Source of the DNA: Stictocephala bisonia
Taxonomy: Eukaryota > Arthropoda > Insecta > Hemiptera > Membracidae
DNA length: 64,000 nucleotides
Assembly (NCBI GenBank): GCA_035578905.1
Contig: JAQJVL010000417.1
Location: forward strand, 62,001-126,000
Direction: 5' to 3'
Program-made: the position numbers and the translations under genes
Part shown: positions 23,255 to 34,925 of the stretch, piece by piece
Numbering within the stretch: the stretch's first letter is position 1
How the letters are laid out: every line of letters starts with the position of its first letter
Notes under the pieces: model-generated
The model's database searches: none
What the model was told of the DNA's origin: nothing
What the model saw: the letters and a program-made list of their open reading frames with translations, nothing else

Positions 23255-23400
23255 ATTTATAAAACAGAGCAATGCGGGAAACCATAACAGCAAAAGGTGA
23301 ATATTATTGACAAAGCCAACGTTCAGCTCGAAATTTGAACCTGCACTATCTCTAAGTCAGGTGCTCGCCCACCGACTTTCTCAAAGTGACATGTTCTAAG
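23255..23400 (-). mobile_element. Possible SINE family H copy
   Basis: The reverse complement has TAGAGATAGTGCAGGTTCAA and CAATAATATTCACCTT, matching TAGAGATAGCGCTGGTTCGA and GTAATATTCACCTTGTACTG at 28550-28610 on the plus strand. A box-B-like motif is present. Confidence 0.45.
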
Positions 23401-23892
23401 TTAGATATCAACAGGTGCCTGTCTTGCATCAGAGATCTAAGGTTACACAAGAAATTACATCAGAGTAACATTTATAATTCCCTGTTTTGATCAAATCTAT
23501 TACATTGGGAGGCCCGACCACTGATGTATTGTGACAGAGGTTCTTCAGGTTCGCAGAACATCTGTGGGCGACTTGGCGAAGTCGAGTGTTGGGCAATGTT
23601 GGGCGGAGAGCGAGAGTGTCTCCTACACACAATGCCATGGATGTTTAGTGTCACACAATGACACACCTGAGTACATGTGTCTACATGCGTTAAGTGTCTG
23701 TGGGCAGACAGGTGAGAGTGGCTTGTGTTGACGTATAAATTATATGTTGATGGATATAATAACTCGTATTGCTTGGTTGTGTGCATGTCAAGGAGAAGGA
23801 AAGATGTAGATGTGTTGAAATATTAGATTATTCGCATGTCTTTTATAGTTGTGACTTGTTGGTTTAGTTGGGGGATTGTGATATTTTGTTAT
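23401..23892. other. Unassigned G+C-richer block
   Basis: Overlapping short frames on both strands, none with coding-like character. It contains CACACAATG and TGTGTGAC stretches and no copy elsewhere in the window. Confidence 0.3.
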
Positions 23893-24008
23893 TATTATTC
23901 ACTGAACAAGAACATCACTTGAAGAAAGGCTACTACACGAAATTAAATATCATTTACGAGGTATTCCTCAAGGAAGTTGCTTTGGCCCCATATTATTTGA
24001 TTTGTAAT
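23893..24008 (+). pseudogene. Non-LTR reverse-transcriptase fragment 2
   Basis: One frame reads LRGIPQGSCFGPILFDL then stop, a good match to the GVPQGSxLGPxLF block of non-LTR retrotransposons. Upstream sequence (CACTGAACAAGAACAT) is shared with fragment 1, so both derive from one element or family. Confidence 0.65.
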
Positions 24009-24546
24009 CTTCTGATTGGATGAATGAAAAAGCCTTCATTTAGTGAAAAAAAGGACAATACAGTCCTCTTTCACTTAACCACTGGAAGTTATTGGTCCAG
24101 CTGTACCATTTTATACGTCAATTATTCGTCTTATAAGTCCAGATGTACTGGATAATTAATTGACTTATATTGCAGGAATAAGTCAGTTAATTTAGACCTA
24201 ATAACTATCAAATACTCGTGGTAATCAGTTACATATGGTCAGTGTAAACAAGTTTGTAGTCTCTATGTGGCTTTGAAACATTCAGGCACCAATAACAATA
24301 ATACTTTGTTGTCTCATAGTATGGAAGTTGTTTCTTTTTTTTTTTCAATTCTATGGCCAGCAAAGATAATCTTTGGATTAACATCCTCGGGATTAACAAA
24401 GTGACCATTCAACTAAAACCCAAAGTGGACGTTGGGGAGCTTAAAAGCTCATGGCATTTCTGTTAAGTACTATGCATTTGGATGTAAATATTTTCTCGAA
24501 AAGTGATATGAAGACGTTGCTAAAAATATATATCATCATTGTGTTA

Positions 24547-24791
24547 TCAGAACTTAGTCTTCAGTGGCCGTTGTCATAACTAGAATCTACACTTTCCGGT
24601 GATAACCGCGTCAAGGTACTATCTACAATATTTACAAGATGACCAGGTGGCATACTCAGTGGTTTCTTTGAGACTGAGAGAAACCACTGAGGATGCCACA
24701 TCACAGTATGGGTGAAACGTCTGGTCATCTTGTAAATATTGTAGATAGTACATTGACGCAGTTGTCACCGGAAAATGTAGATTCAGTTATT
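24547..24791. mobile_element. Foldback MITE family F, copy 2
   Basis: Arms AGAATCTACACTTTCCGGTG and CACCGGAAAATGTAGATTC, with the same internal blocks as copy 1 (CTATCTACAATATTTACAAG, GAGGATGCCACATCACAG, GGGTGAAACGTCTGGT). Its left end is complete and its right end is clipped. Confidence 0.8.
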
Positions 24792-24829
24792 GTATTATCA
24801 GGTTTTTTTTATCGCCTGAAGAACTCCCA

Positions 24830-25560
24830 AGCTGGTTTGGGTAAAATGAAAACCATATCCAAGGTGTCCCATGAGCATAATTGGATAATGGGCCTCTTGC
24901 AAGTTTAGTGCTGTAGTTAGCATTCCTGAGTTCAATGCAGGGATCGCTATTTTATATCTCAGGAGGTCCATCTGGATGGGTTAGGATCGTAAAAAATGCT
25001 CTAGCTTAGAAAAAAAAACAATTGATTCGTCTTAAAGCACGATAAGCCACAATAGGCTAGACATGCGAGAATCACGTAAAAATGTCTTAGATGAGTACTC
25101 CTCAAGATCGTAATCCATTACTTTCCTAAAGTCAATGCTGAGTTTCTAAAGAAGATTATAATAGAGCTAATCTGGGCAATTTTCAATAAAATCCGAGAAT
25201 TTTAGAGTGATAAAAAATCTGTTATATATAAAAATAAATAAAAAATTTTAAATAAAAAAATCACAAAATAAAAATAAAAAAATGATAAAAAAATCCAACT
25301 TTAGACAGAAAATAAAAGAACTCACTTCATGAGATAGACTATGTAATGTAGTTGACACCCAACTATTTTTTTTGTTTATAGTCAATAACAGTTATCATTT
25401 ATTTATTTTCAAATTATTTTTGTGCTTGTCTCGAGTTGTTTAAAAATAAATTAATATAATTGAGAAACATTATAAAAAAGGCTTATTTATTAACAATAAA
25501 ATACATTCCTTTTAACCACATTGAATGATGTTATAAAATGTCGTAGCTTAATTTATTCAC
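24830..25560. other. Non-coding; A/T homopolymer-rich
   Basis: A weak box-B-like GAGTTCAATGCAGG near 24931 may mark an old SINE. 25200-25300 is nearly all A and T. Nothing else seen. Confidence 0.4.
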
Positions 25561-25728
25561 TTAGTGTAATCTACGTGCTGTGGCTTTCCAGAAGGCACTC
25601 AAGTGCGATCCCTGCTTCTCCGGATGTCGTGTCGGAAAACGGACGTGAAAATCGAGTTTCCTTCCGGCAACAAGGCCGCCTAAATCGATTACACGGTCTA
25701 GGAAGTGCTAACAGTTCAAGGGCCACTC

Positions 25729-26092
25729 GGCCACATTCCACCTGCTGGAGTGGCGATATCGAGAAGCAGTGACCATCGATCTTTGACAGGTCGAGGACTT
25801 TATAGAGATTAAGAGCTTTACGGCCACATTCCACCTTCTGGAGTCGAGATATCGAGAAGCAGTGACAATTGATCTTTGACTGATCGAGGACTTGATGGTG
25901 TTTAAGAGTTTCGCGGCCACATTCCACCTTCTGAAGTCCAGATATCGAGAAGCAATGAACATCGATATTTGACAGGTCGAGGACTTTAGTGGTGATTAAG
26001 AGCTTCACGGCCACACTCTACCTTCTGGAGTCGAGATATCGAGAAGCAATAACTATCGATCGATCTTTGACAGGTCAAGAACTTTATTAACT
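25729..26092. repeat. 93-bp satellite-like tandem repeat, about 4 units
   Basis: GGCCACATTCCACC starts recur at 25729, 25822, 25915 and 26009, spaced 93, 93 and 94 bp. Units share GATATCGAGAAGCA and TTTGACAGGTCGAGGACTT. Because 93 is a multiple of 3, one minus frame stays open as a 31-residue periodic frame (about 147 residues). I treat this as a tandem repeat with a chance open frame. Confidence 0.88.
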
Positions 26093-27677
26093 AATTTAGT
26101 TACACATTTCACAAATTAATGGAGAAAATAGGTGTGGCATAAAGAATGAAATTGAATTTATAGCATAATCATGACGTTGGGTGGAAAACCATTAATGGTT
26201 ATTCCATAAGGCGGATGAATAGAAGGTCCATATATTATTTCTAAGGAAAGAGGGTGGGTGGGCCACTGTAATTGTAAATGTCGTTAATGGCTTGTCATCC
26301 TATCCCATGGGGACTAAATCTTTCTCGGCCGAATCCAGGACGTGAAAACCTAAGAGATTTTGAAAGTTTAAGTTAAAAGATATCTTATTTTGCCAGTTCA
26401 AGTTGGGGCCAAGAAGGTTAATTGAGCAAAACTAACCATGCTCCACAAATGACGTATGCAGAGCAATATTAGTTATAAGTTTATGGAAATAATAGGTAAA
26501 CATCCTACAGACAAAACATGGAAAACAAATATTTACAAAAGTAAACATTTACAAGCACGTTATTTTTTAATTATTACTGCATTTTCTAGATACGTAGTTG
26601 ACAAGTCATTAACCTTTTATCTTGACTCGTAAAAGAACAGTTTGAAAGAAGTCTTTGAGAAAAAAACAAAAGTGATAACCAAAGAAAGATATTTGACATT
26701 GAGAGCTTTCATAAATCAGTTCACTTAAATAGTTGTACAAACTCGCAAGTAAACAAAAACTAAAAAAAGATATAGTTGTAATACACATTAAAATGTAATT
26801 CGTGGTCTAAGTGACCTATTGATATTTATTGATTTAAATTGATAATACAATTTCTATTAAAAAAATGGAAATAGTTAAACTTGCAACATTGATCAGGTGG
26901 AATTTGTACTTAATTATGTAAACTAATTTATGTACAAACAGATTACAGTAGTTCTTTTATTAAAAATGTTGTAAACATATTTCATCATTCACGACATTTT
27001 ATGAAACCTAAGATGCCGGATGTATTTGAAATTTGATAAAATTTGGTAAAACTACCACCTACTAAACAGTGAAACTAAAAAATGAAAAATGGAGTAACTA
27101 AAACGTACATAATATGTGTAAAAAAATAACTTGTTTTCCTGTGTAAATTTATGGGCTATTCAACAGATACAAAAACTATTTGAACTAACTCTTAAACCGT
27201 CGTTGAGAGTAATATTTCAAGGTGGATCTTTTAAATCTTAGACGCTAGTGCATAAGTACTAATCAACAAGTTGAAGTGTAATGCTTTCGGAACTTTAATT
27301 AAACATATACTTATCCCGGGGTTTCTCACTCATTCTAGTTTACTGTATTTAATGTTCAATAGGAATTAATCTGAATATAATTTGGGAAATCCATTTATTG
27401 GTATTTTTGAATATTACCACAGTATGAAATAAACATAAAATAACGAAGCTCGGCCGTTCTACTTGCAACCAAGCGATGCTAGCGAACCTAGCGGTGGTGT
27501 AGTAAAAAAGATTTGATTTGAATATTTACACTTAACTAATTGTATTACAACATAAGTAAACTGCCATGCCATCTAGCGGAGATATTCCGTAGCTCTGCGA
27601 GACGACTACTAGGATCGCTAGCGTCGAGCAGTTGTCATTTTTTTTTTTCAAGAGTAAGCTTCGCAACTGTATGTTAA
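26093..27677. other. Non-coding, nothing recognised
   Basis: 1.6 kb of A+T-rich DNA with no open frame of note and no repeat shared within the window. Confidence 0.5.
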
Positions 27678-28270
27678 TTACCTTCTCCCATATGCGTAAA
27701 CATTGAGAAAGTATTGTGATCGTCCAAAACCTTTTTTTCAAGTTGGTCTTAAAATTCATTTTGTAGTCACCTGAAAAAAAAAGTTTGACGTCTGTCCGAA
27801 TGTGTATCTGTCTATCTGTATGTCCAATTTGCTGGAAACCAAACGTTTTCAATACCTCTGTACGTGTATGGGTGGGTCAATACCACTGTACGTGTATGGG
27901 CGTGCGGGTGGGTCAATACCTCTCATGGATCGATTTTAATGAAATTTGGTATGTAGATGTATTTAGCCTTTATCTCCAGACCATTTTTTGACATTTTTGA
28001 AATTCTATTTTTTATATATTTATGGCCAAAAAACATCCAACATGGAATTTCCTAAAATATGGCTGTAACGATTTCAATTAAATTGTAAGAAAAGACGTAA
28101 ATTACAATTTAAAATATTTCAGTAAAAACAGCATGTCTTTGACTTGACTATTTTTTTGAGTTATGGCAAAAAACATATTTGGGAATCAAACTGGTAATTT
28201 TCAAAGTTTTGATTTTTTTGGTGTTTAATATGGGGAAAAATATGTGCTAATTCTTTGGAACCATTTATAT
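27678..28270 (+). repeat. Dispersed repeat family E, copy 2, with an M36 fragment inside
   Basis: Near full-length family E from TTCTCCCATATGCGTAAACA to ATTCTTTGGAACCATTT. Between ACCAAACG and ATGGATCGATTTTAATG, which are adjacent in other copies, about 70 bp of 36-bp minisatellite sequence is present. Confidence 0.82.
27855..27925. repeat. M36 minisatellite fragment, about 2 units
   Basis: Reads CTGTACGTGTATGGGTGGGT then CAATACCACTGTACGTGTATGGG and CGGGTGGGTCAATACC. This is the reverse complement of the 6.9-kb array unit, embedded in family E copy 2. Confidence 0.85.
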
Positions 28271-28496
28271 TATACTGTGATATTATTAAATAGTAGATCT
28301 CAAGGCTTTGTCGATAGTAAAACAATACTCTAAATTTGCAATTCAAGAATGTTGTCGACACTCTTAACTCAAATCCACAATGCCAAAATGTTACATATAC
28401 TTCCAGATCAAAGTCACTACCCACAACAATTCGAATTTGACAAATTGTCAAACTTATAATATAAAGAGACCTTCAACGGTTTATTGACATTCACAT

Positions 28497-28720
28497 GTTA
28501 TCTAGGAGAGCGGTCAAAGTACTTTCAGCCTGAGTTAGAGATAGCGCTGGTTCGAATCCTGGCCTTGACTGAATGTTCTTATCAGTAATATTCACCTTGT
28601 ACTGGACTAGTTTACTCCCTTACTCCCTCTCAAGTTTCCCTCACGGATCAAACGTCTATGGTTTGTGGTGGAGGTTGGGGGGAGGGTAACTCGCAACTCC
28701 ATTGCTTACTACAATCGAGA
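28497..28720 (+). mobile_element. Possible SINE family H copy
   Basis: The head has GAGAGCGGTCAAAGTACTTT and box-B-like GCTGGTTCGAATCCTGGC, then a body related to 23255-23400 in reverse. Confidence 0.5.
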
Positions 28721-29160
28721 TAATTTCAAAAGTAAATTTCTAGGTAGGTATAAACTGCTGTCCGGTAACCATTGAACTGTAGCACAGAAGACTAGACGGA
28801 GGTCATTAACCGTTTCATGGACTTCATTGAAATAACGCATAAATAATGCAACGTCTATAGCAACAAACAGTCGAGCGACATCTCAATGGGAGTAGGAAAG
28901 GAAGAGAGAAAATCATTTACTCTGGGGAACAATGACTCCGGCCGACTCTTTCCCTGACCGGAGTGACGGGGGAGGAAGAGTGGTCAAGGCCAGAGAAAGG
29001 CACGGAAGAATGTCTGTCCACTCTTGATGTGGCTAGCTGCCTAAAGATAAGGACTGAAGATCATCTCATTTTCAGCAGTTGAATAACTCTTATTTAGTTT
29101 TTTGGGTTAATAACAATTCGATGTTTTTGAAATGTATTGAACTAATTTCGCATGTCTTTT
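28721..29160. other. Unassigned
   Basis: Moderate G+C around 28920-29040 without a coding frame; no recognised family. Confidence 0.3.
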
Positions 29161-29359
29161 AGTGGGGAGGCACAGTTCCTCTCACCTGCTTAGACTAGAC
29201 GGGGCCATTTTTGTTTTCAATACTCACTGGACCACCGGCTAAATGACCTCCGAACCATGGGAGTGACACAGAGTTAAAAACTTCATTGGGAATCGAATCC
29301 GGACCACATGCGTGCAAGCCATCGTTTTAACCAACTTAAACACTTAGCTATGGCCGCTC
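29161..29359 (-). mobile_element. tRNA-derived SINE family B copy
   Basis: The reverse complement has a head with TTGCACGCATGTGGTCCGGA and box-B-like GGATTCGATTCCCAATG. Its body has GGTCATTTAGCCGGTGGTCC and TCTAAGCAGGTGAGAGG, shared with 7356-7600. Confidence 0.6.
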
Positions 29360-29415
29360 CAATAATTTGATTTGTTTTGAATTGTACTGACACGCTTTGA
29401 TGGTATTGACCACCG

Positions 29416-29590
29416 TACTGAATATATCGTTATGTAGGTACTGAATATATCGATAGGTAGGTAATGAATATATCGATAAGTAGGTACTGATTATATCGAT
29501 AGAAAGGTACTGAATATATCGATAGATAGGTACTGAATATATCGATAGGTAGGCACTGAATATATCGATAGGTAGGTACTGAATATAGTA
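29416..29590. repeat. 23-bp tandem repeat, about 7 units
   Basis: Unit approximately TACTGAATATATCGATAGG followed by TAGG. Units vary by single bases. Confidence 0.85.
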
Positions 29591-30830
29591 AGTGGTGATA
29601 GTGATTTTCTGATTATACTATTTTTGTCGATAACGCGTTGAGGGATTTTAATATTAATTGTCCATAACACTTTGGTAGCTCTGAATATTTTGTTATGATG
29701 AAACATTGATTTATGTGATCCACTAAACTCTGAAATATTTTAATTACACGTGTCAGAAACGCTTTTATGAGATGTAACTGTCAGAATCAATCAAACAAAC
29801 TATTGGAAACAATAATACTTTGACAGAATTTGTATTGTGATTGTTGATTGTGGTATATGCTAAAAAAATCACCTTTTATACAAATCTAATTTTGTTACCT
29901 CTATTTTATTTTTTAAACAATACAAAAACAAAGCAATCAAACTGTGTTAAAATAATAATTGATTTTATAATTTGTACAAAAAGTGTGGAAACATAGTTGG
30001 GCTATATGGAAACATTTTTGGACTCTTTTTGAAACGTCTCTAGATTTATTAAAGGAACCGCCTTTAAAGCTAAAAATATAACATTCAATTCCGAACAGTT
30101 CTCAAAATCTCAAGTTTTGGCTGATAAGGAACTCAAACATTCTGCCTCAAATTATCTTGGTATAAAAATACACCATTGTTTCAGATTATATCCTGTATTA
30201 ACATTCAAAACACCCACCATAGTGTTACATGGTGACTGTAACGGCGTGATTGTTAAAAGATATTTGACAAGAAAAACTCAACAATGCACCGAACAACAAT
30301 GGAGTACGTGAGACACGGAAACTGCGGTGATGTGATCTTAGAGTGATGCAGGAAGTGGCGTGAAGGATATGCAACAGAGCGTTCCGTAGGCCCTAGAAAG
30401 TGAGAGGAGCTTCGCTTTCCCTGGTCGTTCAACCTCTGTCCAGCCTTGAACGACGACGGCTCGAAGGCCGCTTCCTCGATCTAAGGTCCTCGGGTACTCC
30501 GAGGAGGCGGGAGAGAAAAAGAAGAAAACAGTCTACAGCCACTATGAGGTGATGGGTATAGAAAATGACAAAGGAGGTCTTAAAATTAACTCTGGGCTTT
30601 AATAATGGAGTCTGGGACAATCCATTAGTTTCAGGACCCTTCCGTGAGAAATTGTGTCCACTTTGTGTACTCTTTGATCAATTTGGGACTAGTATGATGC
30701 TTGTTTATTCATGAGAACTAAATTTTTATATACTTTGTCTCGTGGTCTTTTTCATCCCACTTCTGTTACTTGACGACAAAAGTGAAACTAATATAGATGG
30801 CAGGTACAACGTGACACTTTTCATTATTAG
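29591..30830. other. Non-coding; one G+C-rich patch
   Basis: 30300-30560 is clearly richer in G+C than its flanks, with GAACGACGACGGCTCGAAGG and GGTCCTCGGGTACTCCGAGG. It has no convincing frame or splice sites and might be an untranslated exon, promoter or old element. Confidence 0.3.
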
Positions 30831-31247
30831 GACGTCGATCGCAGAGATATGGGTAGATATGAGTGGTGAGTGTGATGAATGTATGAATGAACGAGTATAG
30901 TCATTGTTACTAACTAAAGCTGACTGTTCCTTAGAAAACGACAGTTAATAAAAGCCCAATAGACAGGCCAACCAAGGGACCTACAGCTTTACGTGGACTC
31001 CCGAACCACGTAGTATTGGTCTGATTTTCAGCTAACTGACAAGCCTGATACTCAGCTATCTTCCCTAAACAACATTCGGTCCTTGACTTCTCCCAACACG
31101 GATACCCTAGAATTCTCTAGTAGTGACCCATGTTGATGGCAACCATTGAGTGGATGCTTATTAGAGAACTGAGCCTAGAACTTAACGCCTACAGTGTCTA
31201 CAATAATTTGTCCCCAAGTAGCTGGGTTACAGCACTACGCCACTAGT
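30831..31247 (-). mobile_element. SINE-like family C, near full-length copy
   Basis: The reverse complement starts in a GTGGCGTAGTGCTGTAACCC head and ends in the tail ATATCTCTGCGATCGACGTC. The middle is collinear with the copies at 12280 and 42649. Confidence 0.78.
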
Positions 31248-32784
31248 GTCAACACTAATCCAGGTTACTTTTTAGAAGTCATTATACTCACTTATATGTA
31301 AATTTATTGAGAAAAGAGTTTAAAGAAATTCGATAAATCAATCTTTTCAATGGTGTTATTCAGTTTCTTATATAGTCCTATAGTTTTTAATTCACTCAAT
31401 TATGTGGGTTGAATTTTTTTCATTAACCAACCCTAAAAATATTAATCTTCGCCACCGCATTTATGTTGCAGAACAGGATACAGCTTATTTACATCCTCCA
31501 CCGGTAAATCTATACAAAATGTACTGGTAATATTTGTTCTACGAAATTCTAAGTGTAAAAAACTATTTAATGATGTTTCAATAATCTTAAGAATATTAAA
31601 TAGAAGAAAACTCTAACCTCAAAAAAGGTTTCAATGTGTAATACCTTTTTACAATATCTAGTCAGAAGTGATCCAAACATGTACTGACTTGTTAAACCAC
31701 GCGTGATGGATCTGTTGGGTTCAATAATTCATTAAGTTCATTACAAAGAACTAAGACACTTTAGAGTTTATTTTACACAATTTTAGTTAAATTTTGGTTT
31801 CGTTTGCATGCTTAAAGTAATTGGTAGACAATTACTGAGCACCCCCATTTGACAAGTTTCTATTTTATCTATATAAGAGATAAAATAGTTGGAAAATTAT
31901 ATATCAGTAGATACGTATTTATTAAAAAAACAATTACCACATTTTTAAGCTTCCTGATTTTAGGAATATACTAAATCTTGTTTTATGTTGAATTTAAGTC
32001 TTATTAAAAATCAATAACTTTTAATAAGTAAATAATTAAAATGATCATAAACATTACAATAATATAATTAGTCAGTGATCAAATAATGTTTATAAAATTG
32101 TATCAATTCTATACGATTAAAATTATTTAGGACTGAAGTAAAACTAGCAATGAACGTCTTAATGACAAAATTGTGTCAATGAACAATGGTTCTGATTTAA
32201 ATAAGTTTACTAACACTGATATTTCACAGATTTTCGGTTCTCATAATACTTACATGATGTCCATTTTGTCTTTTAATGATGATTAATATTTTATAAAACA
32301 TGTATTATATTATCCTTCAGATAATGTCCATAAGACGTTGCATGTATGAAAAAAATAAATATAAAAAAAAACTATGAAGTGAGTTTTTGTCAGTCATGCA
32401 CAAACAACTAGTAACTTGAATAAAAAATAAAAATTAAAAGGCACAGTACAATTTCATATCTTAGAGTTAAGATAATACAATTAAGCAACAACAAAAAATA
32501 TGGACAAAAATAAACTCTTCAAATTTAACATTGTTAATAAAAGTAAAAAAAAATCTAAAGGAAAGAGAAAACATACTAATTTAAACGAATAAATGATCCA
32601 AATAAGGTTTTTTACATAAATGTTCACCAAAACCAGTTTAATATTATTCATAATAAAAAACAACTACTAAAGTGACGTAAATTAAAATGTTGATTCACAA
32701 AAAAGTAAAAACGTAAATTGTTTCTTTTAAATAATAGAATAAAATGAATAGTATAAACATGCACCTTGGTTAGATCCTCTCCAG
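31248..32784. other. Non-coding, nothing recognised
   Basis: Very A+T-rich; no repeat or coding signal identified. Confidence 0.5.
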
Positions 32785-32967
32785 TCACTGATCACTGCAC
32801 CACTGTTTGTCAGTCTGGGGCTTGTGGTGTCTTATACAACAGAGAAAGTGAGGGAAGTCCTGGCGCTCTGCCTTGGCGTGCGCCTGGAACCCTCGGACTG
32901 CGGCCCATGGCCACTGGGTCACCAGGATGTCGCTCCCATCGAACAGTTTGGACATCTCTAACCAGGT
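32785..32967 (-). CDS. Candidate terminal coding exon of an unidentified gene (60 aa)
   Basis: A minus-strand acceptor TTCGTTCACAG precedes a phase-0 frame that opens TWLEMSKLFDGSDILVTQWP and closes PQTDKQWCSDQ with a TGA stop. Codons end mostly in C or G (ACC, TGG, GAC, CTG, GTG, CAC, AAG), like the protease-homologue exons and unlike the surrounding A+T-rich DNA. Composition is protein-like, with a CC pair and a third Cys near the end. I recognise no domain. Upstream exons would lie above 33 kb, and I found none. A GTGCAT donor-like site at 32763-32764 offers an alternative: a non-terminal or untranslated exon that extends past the stop. Confidence 0.4.
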   Translation of the reverse strand, partial: TWLEMSKLFDGSDILVTQWPWAAVRGFQAHAKAERQDFPHFLCCIRHHKPQTDKQWCSDQ

Positions 32968-33328
32968 CTGTGAACGAAAATGTTACACAGCATACTTGGA
33001 TCATGGTACAACGTACATACAATAATTAGCCCCTACGGCTTTATATTATAGCTTACCCTTATATTACATTATACATCATCCCTTACATGGCGTTTCGGAT
33101 ATAGTAACGAAACCTTTTCAGGAGACGTTATTCTATAATAACTATTTACTTATTTACTATGTATTACAATATTAATAATAATTGTACGATATTAAACGAA
33201 AAAGGCCCTAAAATTAGTTACAGGCTGAGTGCCACAGTCTCGCAAAGACTTAAAAGTTAGGCCTATTTAAATAATAATATGCATGACATTTAAATATAAC
33301 TTAGAACTATTTGATTAATTTATTTAAT

Positions 33329-33838
33329 GGCTCCAAAGAATTGGAACAAAATTTCCCCAAATTAAACCGTAAAAAATACAAACTTTGATAATTGCCCGTT
33401 TGATTCCCAAATATTCTTTTCCGTAACTCAAAAACTAGTTAAGTGGTTTTTACTAAAATACTTAAAATTGTAATTAAAATCTTTCCTAAAAATTTAATCA
33501 AAATCGCTAGGTCCGTTTTTGAGAAAATTCAATTGTTGTATGTTTTTTGCTCATTAAAATAATAATAAACAAAGTAACATTTCAATAAAGTGAAAAAATG
33601 ATCTGGAGGTATTGGTTTAATAAACATACAAAATTTCATAAAAATTTATCTATCCGTTTGGTCTCCAGCAAACTGCACATACACACATATGGATAGACAC
33701 CAACATCCTTTTTCGGGAAAACCACTTTTTTGGGTTCAGGAGACTCTAAAATGGATTTTTAGACCAACTTGTAAAAAAGGGTTTTTTTTACCATAACAGT
33801 ACTTTCTCTATTCTAATGCATATGGGAGAAAGTAATAA
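33329..33838 (-). repeat. Dispersed repeat family E, copy 4
   Basis: In reverse, the same ordered blocks from AATGGCTCCAAAGAATTGGA to AATGCATATGGGAGAAAGTA, with a CACACATATGGATAGACACC segment. Confidence 0.8.
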
Positions 33839-34805
33839 ACTTTTAGTAAATGAAAACGAATTCATTGTGAACATATTAAAAGAATTTGTAAAAAGCTACA
33901 TATTATAATATTACAACAATAGTATACACACAGCTAACAAATAAAGTAAAATATGCAAGAAATAAGTGATTGTAAACTGAATTTATGAGTCTTAGAAATA
34001 GAGGAAATGAAATAAAAACCAAGAGCTGTTGTACCACTTAATAAATTTGTCTTATCACTTACAAACACACACATGCACAGACACGTACAACCAACCCATA
34101 TAAAATATGTAGTAAAAAGTATGGAAGGAATAAAATAAATACACAATAAACGTGTAAAACCTGTAACTATATGGGTACAAAACCTTTATATAAATTTATT
34201 TTTATAGAAGCAATTTTTAACGGTCCACAATAATTATTAATAAATTAGAATCCCCTCTTGATTAAAAATACAACAGGTCAGATTGGTTAGTGCCAGAATT
34301 TTGTTTGTTATAGTATGTAAATTTAATTTTCAAACAAAGTTTTATTTATTGATAGTGAAAAAAAACATAATAGTACTTTTATGTAAGATAATACAGGGAA
34401 TACAATTTGATGTGTATTCCATAATTATTTTTTTTAAGTTACTTGTTATTTTGTACATTTTTGTATTATATTAAAATTATATACCACATTTATGTCTCGT
34501 TTATGTTTATTTTTGTCAGCTGTTTGACAGTGTGTGGAAACTTACATTATTTTTAGTTTTGACTAGATATATTTGTTATACAGTAATTTTAAGTATTAAT
34601 CCCAATTTTCCTGTGAACCATGATGTTTTTCGGTTTTAACAAATTTTATTGTGAATTATTGGTAGTGTTAATTTTTCAACAAAACACTTAACGTAATTTT
34701 ATAAAAATTCAGTATTCCGATGAGTTCCTCAAATTAAAACTTCGGATCAATAAATATTAAAGCTAATTGGTCGAGTTTTAAATTTGAGTTTAAAAATTAG
34801 GCCTA
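33839..34805. other. Non-coding, very A+T-rich
   Basis: Homopolymer-rich; short open frames only. Nothing recognised. Confidence 0.5.
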
Positions 34806-34925
34806 ATAGTTTTTTTTAATTAGCATAATACGTGTTGTTACATATACAGTACAAGTAAACGTCACACAACACAAATGTATTACAAAATAAACACAAAATT
34901 TACAGATATTGTGGTGATCGAATTT
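34806..34925. mobile_element. Half of a family G foldback MITE
   Basis: Matches the reverse complement of the right arm at 45490-45612 (AATACGTGTTG.TACATATACA, GTACAAGTAAACGTCACACA) without the second arm. It is a solo-arm remnant. Confidence 0.7.
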
